Shown: piece after piece, positions 1 through 8,500 of the stretch
Layout: every line of letters starts with the position of its first letter
Position numbering within the stretch: the first letter of the stretch is position 1
Assembly (NCBI RefSeq): GCF_023008245.1
Contig: NZ_CP090145.1
Span: forward strand, 2,852,001-2,916,000
Direction of reading: 5' to 3'
Length of the DNA: 64,000 nt
Source of the DNA: Flavobacterium sediminilitoris
GTDB lineage: Bacteria > Bacteroidota > Bacteroidia > Flavobacteriales > Flavobacteriaceae
Notes under the pieces: model-generated
The model's input: only the letters and a program-made list of their open reading frames with translations
What the model was told of the DNA's origin: nothing
The model's database searches: none
Program-made: the position numbers and the translations under genes

Positions 1-1
1 T

Positions 2-154
2 AAAACTAGTTTAGATATCACATGGTTAAAAGACAAATCATTAGCGGATTTAGATAACTTACCTGACCCTGATGAATTGGCTTTGGATATAGTAGAGAAT
101 ATTGAGGCTGGTTTGGAGAGTTTTAGAGCGATAATTACGAGTTTGAAAAATTAA
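2..154 (+). CDS. hsdM: Type I restriction-modification DNA methyltransferase subunit (HsdM), C-terminal end only
   Basis: The reading frame is open from the left edge to the TAA at 152-154, giving about 50 residues. It reads LDITWLKDKSLADLDNLPDP, then DELALDIVENIEAGLESF, which matches the usual end of type I M subunits (WLKD..L.D..NLPdPd.LA.EI.e.leaaLe.F). The family transfers a methyl group from SAM to adenine in the recognition site of a type I complex. The catalytic domain lies outside the window. No specificity (HsdS) or restriction (HsdR) gene follows; the next gene is a nuclease-like protein. The assignment rests on this tail alone. Confidence 0.65.
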   Translation, partial: KTSLDITWLKDKSLADLDNLPDPDELALDIVENIEAGLESFRAIITSLKN

Positions 155-305
155 ACGGACTACTTTTAGAAAAAATGTAAAAAAGTAAAATACAGTTTAA
201 TATTCCTATATGCCTAAGTACTTCAATTGAAAAATGAATCACTATCTATTTTGTAATAATTTGAAATAATTGCAACCAAAAACTTTTATCAATAAGAGTA
301 AAACC

Positions 306-1532
306 ATGGATTTAAAAAATATAACAAACTTGTTGCATCAAGTAAATACAATCTCTAAGTATAATAAAGAACTTGCTCGACTTAATGGAGAAAATTTTAA
401 TATTTTTTCCATTCTTGGGATGGAATCAGATGAAAATAAAACACATTCAAGATTTATTGCCGAACTTTTAAATCCAAAAGGTTCACATGATTTAGGTGCT
501 ATTTTTCTTGAATTATTTTTAAAACAAATCGATTTAAATACGGTATCTTTAGATAGCAACAATACCAATGTTTTTATAGAAAAATCGATTGGTAAAACAA
601 ATTATTTAGATAAATCAGGAGGACGCATAGATATCGCCTTAATAGATGATAAGAATCACAGCATATATATTGAAAATAAAATATATGCAAATGATCAAAA
701 TGCCCAAATTGAAAGGTATTACAATCATAATACAGATAAAAGTACTGTCCTATATTTAACACTACTAGGTAACGAACCTACACAAAAAAGCAAGGGCAAT
801 TTAGTATCAGGTACAGATTTTCATTGCATCTCTTATAAATATACGATTGTTGAATGGCTAGAAAAATGTGTAAAAGAAGCATCAACACAACCAGTGCTGA
901 GAGAAACCATTAAACAATACATCATTTTAATTAATAAACTAACAGGACAATTAACAAACCAAAAAATGGAAGAAGACGTAATAAAACTTATTCAAGCTAA
1001 TTTTGAAAGTGCAAGTCTGATAAATTCAAATTTTGACAATGCTAAATTTAGTATTGCAGAAAAAGTAAGAAATAGATTATTTCAAAGATTTGAAGTAACT
1101 TTTTCAGAAAAATATCGAATGATAAAGTCAGGAAAAATTAGTGATACGTATGCTAAGATTATGTTTTATCCTATATCATATCAAGATTTAGGAATATCTA
1201 TTAGTATTGAATCTTTTAGTGGAAATGGACACCATCAAGGTAAGCTATTTATCGGTTTTTTAGATATAGGAGATAACAATAGATCCCTTTTTAGTGAATT
1301 TAATGTTCCTATATGGGGATGGTGGCGTAATTTAATAGAGTTTAATAATTTTGAAGGCCTTCCAGTTAGTTTTAAAGATATAAATCTCTTACAACTATTG
1401 ATTAATGAAGAAAAAGCAATAGATAATTTAGTAGAAACACTATTTAGCCAAACAAAAAATTATATAGATGAAAATGAATTTATATTGTTAGAAATATATA
1501 AAAAACTGCATCTTATAACTCAAAATAAATAA
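306..1532 (+). CDS. PD-(D/E)XK nuclease superfamily protein (PF14281-like)
   Basis: A 408-residue protein if the ATG at 306 is used; a TTG at 270 would add 12 residues and is less likely. Residues about 40-60 (ESDENKTHSRFIAELLNP) and 105-140 (GGRIDIALIDD, then IYIENKI and a downstream Gln-containing stretch QNAQIERYY) form the pattern of this family: Asp109, Glu123 and Lys125 would be the metal-binding/catalytic triad. Homologues are often near restriction-modification or other defence genes, and here the gene follows a type I methyltransferase tail after 150 bp. Its substrate cannot be read from the sequence. The C-terminal half (about 230-408) is unassigned and ends in a hydrophobic/charged helix. 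Confidence 0.75.
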   Translation: MDLKNITNLLHQVNTISKYNKELARLNGENFNIFSILGMESDENKTHSRFIAELLNPKGSHDLGAIFLELFLKQIDLNTVSLDSNNTNVFIEKSIGKTNYLDKSGGRIDIALIDDKNHSIYIENKIYANDQNAQIERYYNHNTDKSTVLYLTLLGNEPTQKSKGNLVSGTDFHCISYKYTIVEWLEKCVKEASTQPVLRETIKQYIILINKLTGQLTNQKMEEDVIKLIQANFESASLINSNFDNAKFSIAEKVRNRLFQRFEVTFSEKYRMIKSGKISDTYAKIMFYPISYQDLGISISIESFSGNGHHQGKLFIGFLDIGDNNRSLFSEFNVPIWGWWRNLIEFNNFEGLPVSFKDINLLQLLINEEKAIDNLVETLFSQTKNYIDENEFILLEIYKKLHLITQNK

Positions 1533-1637
1533 ACTAGTAAAAAATAGATGTATAAAAGACATACAACTGAGAATTCAATGAAATGTATATCGAACTCAAG
1601 TTAATTCATAGCTCATAGTTTTTCATTACTCACAATC

Positions 1638-2160
1638 TTGTCATTCCGACGCTAGGAGGAATCCTATTAGTAACAATCAATCACACCACCTTGTCATGCT
1701 GTAAGCATCCCATAAGTAGCTCCACAAAACAATTCAAAGATTCATTTCTAACTTCTAACTTTTCATTTCCCCACCATCTTTCATTCCGACGCTAGGAGGA
1801 ACCCCATTAATAACAATCAATCACACATCTTGTCATGCTGTAAGCATCCATAAGTAGCTCCCCAAACCAATTCAACACTTCATTTCTAACTTTTCATTTC
1901 CCCATCATCTTGTCATTCCGACGCTAGGAGGAATCTCATTAGCAACAATCAATCACACCATCTTGTCATGCTGTAAGCATCCCATAAGTAGCTCCACAAA
2001 GCAATTCAACACTTCATTTCTAACTTCTAACTTTTCATTACTCACAATCTTGTCATTCCGACACTAGGAGGAATCCCATTAATAACGATTAATCACACAT
2101 CTTGTCATGCTGTAAGCATCCCATAAGTAGCTCCACAAAACAATTCAAAGATTCTTTGAA
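1638..2160. repeat. Four tandem copies of a 131-141 bp non-coding repeat
   Basis: Copies start at 1638, 1779, 1910 and 2050 (periods 141, 131, 140). Each begins with the core TTGTCATTCCGACGCTAGG followed by AGGAATC, then AACAATCAATCACAC, then CTTGTCATGCTGTAAGCATC, then ATAAGTAGCTCC, then TTCATTTCTAACTT. Copies differ by point changes and small indels (CTTCTAA present or lost; ATC or ACC). No open frame spans a copy. The core looks like an interspersed intergenic repeat that has been amplified in tandem. The gap 1533-2283 holds nothing else besides the terminator at its right end. Confidence 0.85.
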
Positions 2161-2224
2161 ACTGTAAATTTATTTCAAGAGACCACAAACCCACAATCCA
2201 CAACCTATAACCGAGAACAAAAAA

Positions 2225-2262
2225 CAAAAAAACTCCCTGCTGAACAACAACAAGGAGTCTAA
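2225..2262 (-). terminator. Probable terminator of the 249-residue orphan gene
   Basis: On the minus strand the sequence reads ACTCCTTG, a GTTGTTGTTCAG loop region, then GGGAGT followed by a run of seven T. It lies about 20-60 bp past the stop codon of the gene that ends at 2284. The stem is short and imperfect, so the call depends mainly on the T run and position. Confidence 0.5.
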
Positions 2263-2283
2263 AAAATAACAGAGATCAAACAA

Positions 2284-3033
2284 TTACAATACATCTAAAA
2301 TATGCAAAACATTATAAGATTCATTTTTTAAAGAATACTGCACCCCATTAACCTCTTGGAAAAAAGTAATACCAATCAAAAAAAGTTGTACACCCGTACC
2401 CGTAGGAACAGCAGTAGGAGTTAACACCGGTGAAACAGCCGTATAATTAATAGGAACATTCACCACCGCGCTATAAGCCAACTCAGAAACCTCCGTTTCA
2501 AAATCAATAGCCAAAGCAGCACTTTGAAAACTCACATGCGTAGCCCCTGGAGGAAAAAGCAATTGCTCAGCCGGAATAAAATCATTAATACTAACACCTC
2601 CCGTCGAAGTATCCAATACATAAGGAGCAAAAAACACAGTATTAAACGGAGCATTCGCATTAAAATCAAACCCCTTCAAAACCATCCTTCCCTCAAGAGA
2701 AGACAAACCAAGCCCCACTCTTCGCATACCCCTAGAAGAAGTTAAATCCAAATTCTTAATACGAGACATAACCGTTAGCAAACGACTAGAAAGCTTACTA
2801 TCCTTAGCCTTGAAAACCATACTTCCCAAAGCCAAACGAAGCACCTTGCCACTCTTGCCACTATGCCCAAACTCCGTATTATTCTCGCGAGTACGAACAA
2901 AATTCGAGTCATTTTCAATACGCTCCTTAGAGATACCCCCTTTTCTGCGTACAAAAATCTTCCCATTTCTTTTGTAGAAAGTAAGATCCTCAACCGTACC
3001 TTCAATCTTGATAATTCCATTAATTTTTGCCAT
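2284..3033 (-). CDS. Conserved Bacteroidota orphan protein of unknown function (249 aa)
   Basis: It begins MAKINGIIKIEGTVEDLTFY, then KRNGKIFVRRKGGISKERI and VRTRENNTEFG. I recall this N-terminal block (about residues 1-60) from hypothetical proteins that occur in several copies per genome in Flavobacteria, but no function is known to me. Residues 60-115 are basic and rich in Leu/Arg (GSMVFKAKDSKLSSRLLTVM). The C-terminal half is beta-rich with Val/Thr/Pro (TAVSPVLTPTAVPTGTG). There is no signal peptide or membrane segment. The gene is divergent from a small HTH-like gene (3349-3537), with 11-bp iterons between them, and is followed by the tandem repeat array. Its base composition is visibly richer in G/C than that of its neighbours, which hints at separate ancestry. 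Confidence 0.7.
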   Translation of the reverse strand: MAKINGIIKIEGTVEDLTFYKRNGKIFVRRKGGISKERIENDSNFVRTRENNTEFGHSGKSGKVLRLALGSMVFKAKDSKLSSRLLTVMSRIKNLDLTSSRGMRRVGLGLSSLEGRMVLKGFDFNANAPFNTVFFAPYVLDTSTGGVSINDFIPAEQLLFPPGATHVSFQSAALAIDFETEVSELAYSAVVNVPINYTAVSPVLTPTAVPTGTGVQLFLIGITFFQEVNGVQYSLKNESYNVLHILDVL

Positions 3034-3348
3034 AGCATATAAAATTTAAGTGAAACAAAATGTGATCTCAAAATCACTTGTAAAACCAAAATCAAGCACA
3101 ATGCCAAAGACCAAAAAAACAACCCAGCACTTCTGTAATAGACTGATATTGCCGTTTTTGCCGAAAACAACAACAAGAAAGCTAAAAAAATGTTAATAGA
3201 TAATTCCTACAAATAATTGGAATAATTATTGTCCTCAAAAAAACTATAAAGCCCTATCAAAGCCTTATCAAAGTCCTATCAAAGCCTAGGATAAGTGCAA
3301 TAACACACCAGTAAGCAATAATGAAGTATAATCATAAAAATAAACAAC
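3034..3348. promoter_or_regulatory. Divergent intergenic region with three and a half 11-bp iterons (3250-3290)
   Basis: Direct repeats AGCCCTATCAA (3250-3260), AGCCTTATCAA (3261-3271), AGTCCTATCAA (3272-3282) and a partial AGCCT (3283-3287) follow one another with no spacer. An 11-bp period keeps each copy on nearly the same face of the helix. This is typical of an array bound by a small repressor or initiator. The divergent 62-residue HTH-like protein begins 60 bp to the right and is the obvious candidate binder (inference). Nothing else is seen in this 315-bp gap. Confidence 0.55.
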
Positions 3349-3537
3349 ATGAACAGAATTTGTATCTACCCAAAAGACATCCAGAGAATAACAGGAAAAA
3401 GCGAAAGACAATGCCGAAACATTATTGCTAACATAAAAAAACAACTAAATAAACAAAAACACCAAGTAATCACACTAGAAGAATTTTGTGAATACATGGG
3501 ACTGCAAATAGATCAAGTACTACAATTCATTAAATAA
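3349..3537 (+). CDS. Small HTH-like DNA-binding protein (62 aa), partner of the orphan gene
   Basis: The 62-residue sequence MNRICIYPKDIQRITGKSER, then QCRNIIANIKKQLNKQKHQ and VITLEEFCEYMGLQIDQV has the pattern of a short winged or excisionase-like HTH: a helix starting at about residue 8 (KDIQRITGKS), a recognition-like helix (ERQCRNIIANIKKQL) and a C-terminal helix starting at EEFCEYMG. Similar small proteins sit beside copies of the 249-residue orphan in related genomes, as far as I recall. Likely role: binding the iterons at 3250-3290. No stop or truncation problems are visible. Confidence 0.65.
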   Translation: MNRICIYPKDIQRITGKSERQCRNIIANIKKQLNKQKHQVITLEEFCEYMGLQIDQVLQFIK

Positions 3538-3815
3538 GCAAGCAAATTACCAAAATTCAAATGTAAAGGCAGTAATTCAAATAAGCGGTAATAGTAATAA
3601 AAATAAATAAAAAACAATTTCAAAAGAAGAAACACAAAATATTCTAATACTAAACTTCTTACAAGACCTTATTTTTGAGATATTTAACTCTTTTAAAATT
3701 TTGATAGTTATGGAAAATAAAATTCACAAAATTGTATTAAAAAAAATGTAATAAATTAAATACATTTGAGTTATTGATAAATAAACTTTTAAATTCAATA
3801 TTTTTAGATAAATAA

Positions 3816-4850
3816 ATGATTAAATCACCAACTCATAAAATATGTTTTATTGTTTTAAATATTTTAATAGTTTCTTTTGTTTCCTGTAATACTTTAAAAG
3901 TAAGTAAACACACAAATAAATACATAGAATATACTCATAACATAAATAAAGCAGAATCATACGTTTTGAATGGAGAAAACAGCAAGGCCTTAACGTATTA
4001 TTCAAAAGCCCTAAATATAAAAGTAAAACCAATTGCTAAAAATTGTTTTACCGCAATGCAAGTTGCAGCCGTTGAAAATGATAAGAGACAATTTAAAAAA
4101 TTCCTTATTAATGGAATGGAAAGAGGATTATTACCTGAATATTTTTATAAAGATACCTTATTAAATGAATATATGAATAAACATGTTGGTAAGGATTTTA
4201 TTGAAAAAAAATTTCAGATTGCTAACCAAAAATATAAAAGCCAAATTAACCAATATATGGTTGACACAATTAATAAGCTTTCAGATTTAGATAATAAATG
4301 GAAGATACATTATTTAGACTCCTTGTCAAACATAGATACAGTTAATAAAGCACTTTATGAAAAAAAATATGATTCCATCGTTAAAGAAATTGTCGAAAAT
4401 AAATTAATTCCAATAATTCAAGAACACGGATTCCCAGAAGAAAGAATGATTGATGTATATCGTATAGGAAGAAAAAACTCATATAGTTATACATTTGGAA
4501 ATAACAAAGCGAAACTCATTTTAATTCATTATTACACTTTTCCAAGAGAAAATAATGATATTAACAATTTATTAAAAGAAGAAGTCTATAAAGGAAATTT
4601 ACCATCAGATTTATATGCTGAAATTATTGACTTTTATGCTTTAAAAAGCGATTCTAAAAGTTATTATAACGAATGGCATCAAACAAAAGATTCAACTTTA
4701 TTTGAAGAAATAGATCGTAAAAGATTAGAAATTGGTTTATTACCATTCAACGAAAAAGCAAAGAAATACGATAGAGGGAAAAAGACATGTAAAGAAATCA
4801 GAGAAAATAAAGCATATAAACAAATTAAACTTTTTTATTGGTGTGGATAA
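3816..4850 (+). CDS. Predicted lipoprotein, unknown function (344 aa)
   Basis: The N-terminus has a hydrophobic signal (about residues 8-24) ending in the lipobox VSFVSCN, with Cys24 as the lipidated residue. Residues 40-75 (IEYTHNINKAESYVLNGENS, then KALTYYSKALNI) resemble one tetratricopeptide-like helical pair. The rest is lysine-rich and helical. A conserved-looking centre (VENKLIPIIQEHGFPEERM, then HYYTFPREN) resembles Flavobacterial hypothetical proteins with a tandem helical fold, but I cannot name a family. The gene stands alone; the gap before it (3538-3815, 278 bp) shows no other feature. Confidence 0.6.
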   Translation: MIKSPTHKICFIVLNILIVSFVSCNTLKVSKHTNKYIEYTHNINKAESYVLNGENSKALTYYSKALNIKVKPIAKNCFTAMQVAAVENDKRQFKKFLINGMERGLLPEYFYKDTLLNEYMNKHVGKDFIEKKFQIANQKYKSQINQYMVDTINKLSDLDNKWKIHYLDSLSNIDTVNKALYEKKYDSIVKEIVENKLIPIIQEHGFPEERMIDVYRIGRKNSYSYTFGNNKAKLILIHYYTFPRENNDINNLLKEEVYKGNLPSDLYAEIIDFYALKSDSKSYYNEWHQTKDSTLFEEIDRKRLEIGLLPFNEKAKKYDRGKKTCKEIRENKAYKQIKLFYWCG

Positions 4851-4906
4851 ATAATTGATACTTTACAGTTTTTATACGTAGGTTTTTAGATTATCTGTGT
4901 AAAAAA

Positions 4907-5026
4907 TCAATTTTCTTTTTGATATAAGCTATCTAAAACAGCAAGGTCTGCTTTAATTTCAGATATATTTTGACTAAAAGTAGCAATAGAAAAAAGTATG
5001 ATGATGATTTGAAGTAGTTTTTTAAT
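4907..5026 (-). pseudogene. Relic of a secreted protein (signal peptide without start codon)
   Basis: In this frame the minus strand reads (I)KKLLQIIIILFSIATFSQN, then ISEIKADLAVLDSLYQKEN and a TGA at 4907-4909. It is a good signal peptide and short mature stretch, but the codon where Met is expected is ATT (5024-5026) and no ATG, GTG or TTG precedes it in frame. It follows directly on the stop of the 106-residue gene at 5034. Either a small peptide uses an ATT start or, more likely, this is the remains of a gene. Confidence 0.4.
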
Positions 5027-5033
5027 GTTATTT

Positions 5034-5354
5034 CTAAAATTCCCACCATTTTCGACTGCTAAGATTTATTGTAACATTGCCTATTTCATCAATCTCCCAA
5101 ATAGAAGTAGCTTCAATTGTTATTGTATTTCTTTCTAAAAAATCAGAGATATCTTTATCAAAATTTAATATATTTTTTCCTAATCGTGGTATTGGTATTA
5201 TGTTTGAATCATTATTTTCAATTTTCATTATGCGTTCTTTTAATAACTTTAAAATCTCATTAGAATAACTTGATTTTATATTTTTTGGAATATTAAAATT
5301 TTCATCAAAATGAAAATAATCAGTTATAAGTATTGAAAAAAATTGTTTGTTCAT
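5034..5354 (-). CDS. Hypothetical protein (106 aa), coupled to a small upstream ORF
   Basis: It begins MNKQFFSILITDYFHFDENF and ends NLSSRKWWEF. There is no signal peptide, no membrane segment and no motif that I recognise. Its ATG overlaps the TAA of the 35-residue ORF upstream (TAATG), so the two are probably translated together. The length and small paired layout would suit a toxin/immunity or antitoxin pair, but nothing in the sequence proves it. Confidence 0.45.
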   Translation of the reverse strand: MNKQFFSILITDYFHFDENFNIPKNIKSSYSNEILKLLKERIMKIENNDSNIIPIPRLGKNILNFDKDISDFLERNTITIEATSIWEIDEIGNVTINLSSRKWWEF

Positions 5355-5461
5355 TATGTCATAATAAAAAATTCTTCATTAGACTGACTAAAAGCAATTT
5401 GTAACCAATTTTGAACCTGTTCTTGATAGGTTATTTCTAATTCAGATTCATTCTCAAGCAT
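5354..5461 (-). CDS. Small ORF (35 aa) translationally coupled to the 106-aa gene
   Basis: The minus strand from the ATG at 5461 reads MLENESELEITYQEQVQNWL, then QIAFSQSNEEFFIMT and a TAA whose last base is the A of the next gene's ATG. It is acidic and helical. The one-base stop/start overlap and sensible codon use support translation. It could also be the amino end of a longer protein split from the next gene, since both are short. Confidence 0.4.
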   Translation of the reverse strand: MLENESELEITYQEQVQNWLQIAFSQSNEEFFIMT

Positions 5462-5505
5462 AAAAAAATAATTTTAAAAAGTAAATATAAAACATTTCCA
5501 AAAAC

Positions 5506-5542
5506 AAAACAGCCTCAATTATAGAAACTGAGGCTGTTTTTT
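5506..5542 (-). terminator. purL terminator
   Basis: A 12-bp perfect stem AAAACAGCCTCA / TGAGGCTGTTTT with an 11-nt loop, 20 bp past the purL stop; on the minus strand it ends in a T run. It could also serve the opposite strand. Confidence 0.8.
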
Positions 5543-5559
5543 ATATCATTTAAAAAATA

Positions 5560-8500
5560 TTATTTCTTCTCAATCCATTCTCTTGCATTAACAAAAGCTT
5601 CAATCCATGGAGAAACCACATCGTTTCTATCTTTTGGATAATGCGCCCAGTTCCAAGGGAAAGTAGAACGCTCAATATGTGGCATCATCACTAAATGTCT
5701 TCCAGTAACATCACACATCATAGCCGTGTTAAAATCAGAACCATTTGGATTAGAAGGGTAACTTTCGTAACCATATTTAGCTACAATATTATATTGGTCT
5801 TCGCTATAAGGCAGATTAAACTTTCCTTCACCATGTGAAATCCAAACCCCTAAGGTACTTCCCGCTAAGGTTTTCAACATCACTGAATTATTCTCTTGTA
5901 TCGTTACCGAAGTAAAACCACTTTCGTGTTTGTGAGAATCGTTATGCAACATTTTACCATGCACTTCATGCTCTGGATTAATCAACTCTAATTCCATCAT
6001 CAATTGACAACCATTACAAATACCAACCGATAAAGTATCTTCTCTTTTGAAGAAGTTTTTCAAAGCGGTATTAGCTTTTTCATTGTATAGAAAGGCTCCA
6101 GCCCAACCTTTAGCACTTCCTAATACATCCGAATTAGAGAATCCTCCAACAGCACCAATGAACTGAATATCTTCCAAAGTTTCACGACCCGAAATCAAAT
6201 CGGTCATGTGAACATCTTTAACATCAAAACCAGCTAAATACATCGCATTAGCCATTTCACGCTCAGAATTACTTCCTTTTTCACGAATAATAGCCGCTTT
6301 TGGTCTTGTTCCACTTTGAGTAACAGGAGCCAATCCAGTAAAGTGAGTTGGGAATGTATAGTTCAACGGTTGATTGGCAAAGTTTTCAAAACGTTCTAAC
6401 GATTTTCCATTTTTGGTTTGTTTTTGGTCGAGTAGGAAAGAGGTTTCAAACCACATTTCTCTATATTGGTTAATATCGAAAGATAAAAGTCCAAGGTCTA
6501 AAGTAGTACTGTTAGAAACTTTTCCTAATTTAAATACTTCAACACCTGCTAAAGCTTTTTCAAAGGCAGCATCGTCTTTTGCTTGTAAAACAATTCCAAT
6601 GTTTTCTGCAAAAAGGATTTTAACTAAGTCTTTTTCGGCAAACGAACTAAAATCTAATGCAGCACCAACATTTACATCAGCAAAACACATTTCTAGTAAA
6701 GTAGTAATTAAACCACCACTTCCTATGTCATGTCCAGCAACAATTAAATCAGCTTTTATCGCTTCTTGAATAGCATTGAAGGCCTTTTTAAAGAAAGCAC
6801 TATCTTTTATGGTTGGAGTTTCACTACCAATCTTATTTTGTATTTGCGCAAACGAACTTCCACCTAATTTAAAATCATCTTGCGATAAATTGATATAGTA
6901 AACAGAACCTTTATCGTTTTGGAAAACAGGTTCCACAACTTTAGTAATGTCATTACAGTTTCCAGCAGCAGAAATAATTACAGTTCCAGGAGCAATAACC
7001 TCATCATTAGGGTATTTTTGCTTCATAGAAAGCGAATCTTTCCCAGTTGGAATATTGATTCCTAATTCGATAGCAAATTCCGAACACGCTTCAACAGCTT
7101 CATACAAACGAGCATCTTCACCTTCGTTTTTACAAGGCCACATCCAATTGGCAGACAAAGAAACACTTTTTAAATTGTCTTTTAAAGGAGCAAAAACAAT
7201 GTTAGACAAAGCCTCAGCAATAGCATTTCTACTTCCTGCTTTTGGATCAATTAAAGCAGAAATAGGAGAGTGTCCAATAGAAGTAGCAATACCTTCCTTT
7301 CCATTATAATCTAAAGCCATGACACCTACATTGTTTAAAGGCAATTGTAAAGGTCCAGCACATTGTTGTTTGGCAACTTTTCCACCTACACATCGGTCTA
7401 CTTTATTCGTTAACCAATCTTTACAAGCAACTGCTTCTAATTTTAGAACCTCTTCTAAATAAGTAGGTATATTTTCTTGCGAATAAACTATTTCTGAATA
7501 ATTTCTATCTATCGTTTTATCCGTCATAATAGTTTTAGGAGAACTTCCAAAGAAATCTTCTAAAGCATAGTCCATAGGTTTTGCACCAGTAGTTTTGCTT
7601 TCAAACGTAAAACGATGATCACCCGTTACATCACCCACCTGATACATAGGAGCACGTTCCCTGTCTGAAATGCGTTGTAAAGTGTCAATATCTTGTTTAC
7701 CAATAACCAATCCCATTCTTTCTTGCGATTCGTTACCAATAATTTCCTTAGCCGATAAAGTAGGGTCTCCTACAGGTAATTTGTCCAAGTCGATTAATCC
7801 ACCTGTTTCTTCTACTAGTTCCGATAAACAATTCAGATGCCCACCAGCACCATGATCGTGAATAGAAACAATAGGGTTGTTATCGCTTTCTACCAAACCA
7901 CGAATAGCATTAGCAGCACGTTTTTGCATTTCAGGATTCGAACGTTGGATAGCATTTAATTCAATTCCCGAACTAAATTCTCCTGTATCTGCTGAAGAAA
8001 CAGCAGCTCCACCCATTCCAATTCTATAATTCTCACCACCAAGAATGACAATTTTATCACCTTCTTGAGGTTTCTTTTTTATCGCTTGATCTAATTTTCC
8101 GTAACCAATTCCACCAGCTTGCATGATTACTTTATCGTAACCCAATTTACGAGCCTGCTCTTCATGTTCGAAAGTAAGAATAGAACCCGTAATCAAAGGT
8201 TGTCCAAATTTATTTCCAAAATCAGATGCCCCGTTAGAAGCTTTGATTAAAATATCCATTGGAGTTTGATACAACCATTTTCTTTCAGCCATACCATTTT
8301 CATAACTTCTGTTGTTAGTCAAACGCGAATAAGAAGTCATGTAAACCGCAGTTCCAGCTAAAGGTAAAGAACCTTGTCCACCAGCTAAACGATCACGAAT
8401 CTCTCCTCCAGAACCCGTTGCAGCACCATTGAATGGCTCAACAGTAGTTGGGAAATTATGAGTTTCCGCTTTTAAAGAAAGTACCGATTCAAACTCTTTT

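Noticed and set aside
1638..2160. CRISPR array
   Set aside because: Units are 131-141 bp and similar throughout, with no short repeat and unique spacer alternation and no cas genes nearby.
2524..3176. Open frames overlapping the 249-aa orphan gene (2524-2745 and 2775-3176)
   Set aside because: Both overlap the conserved gene in other frames and lack recognisable domains.
6374..7309. Long open frames antisense to purL
   Set aside because: Shadow frames opposite a strongly conserved gene; their sequences show the usual Ser/Pro/Phe-rich antisense composition.
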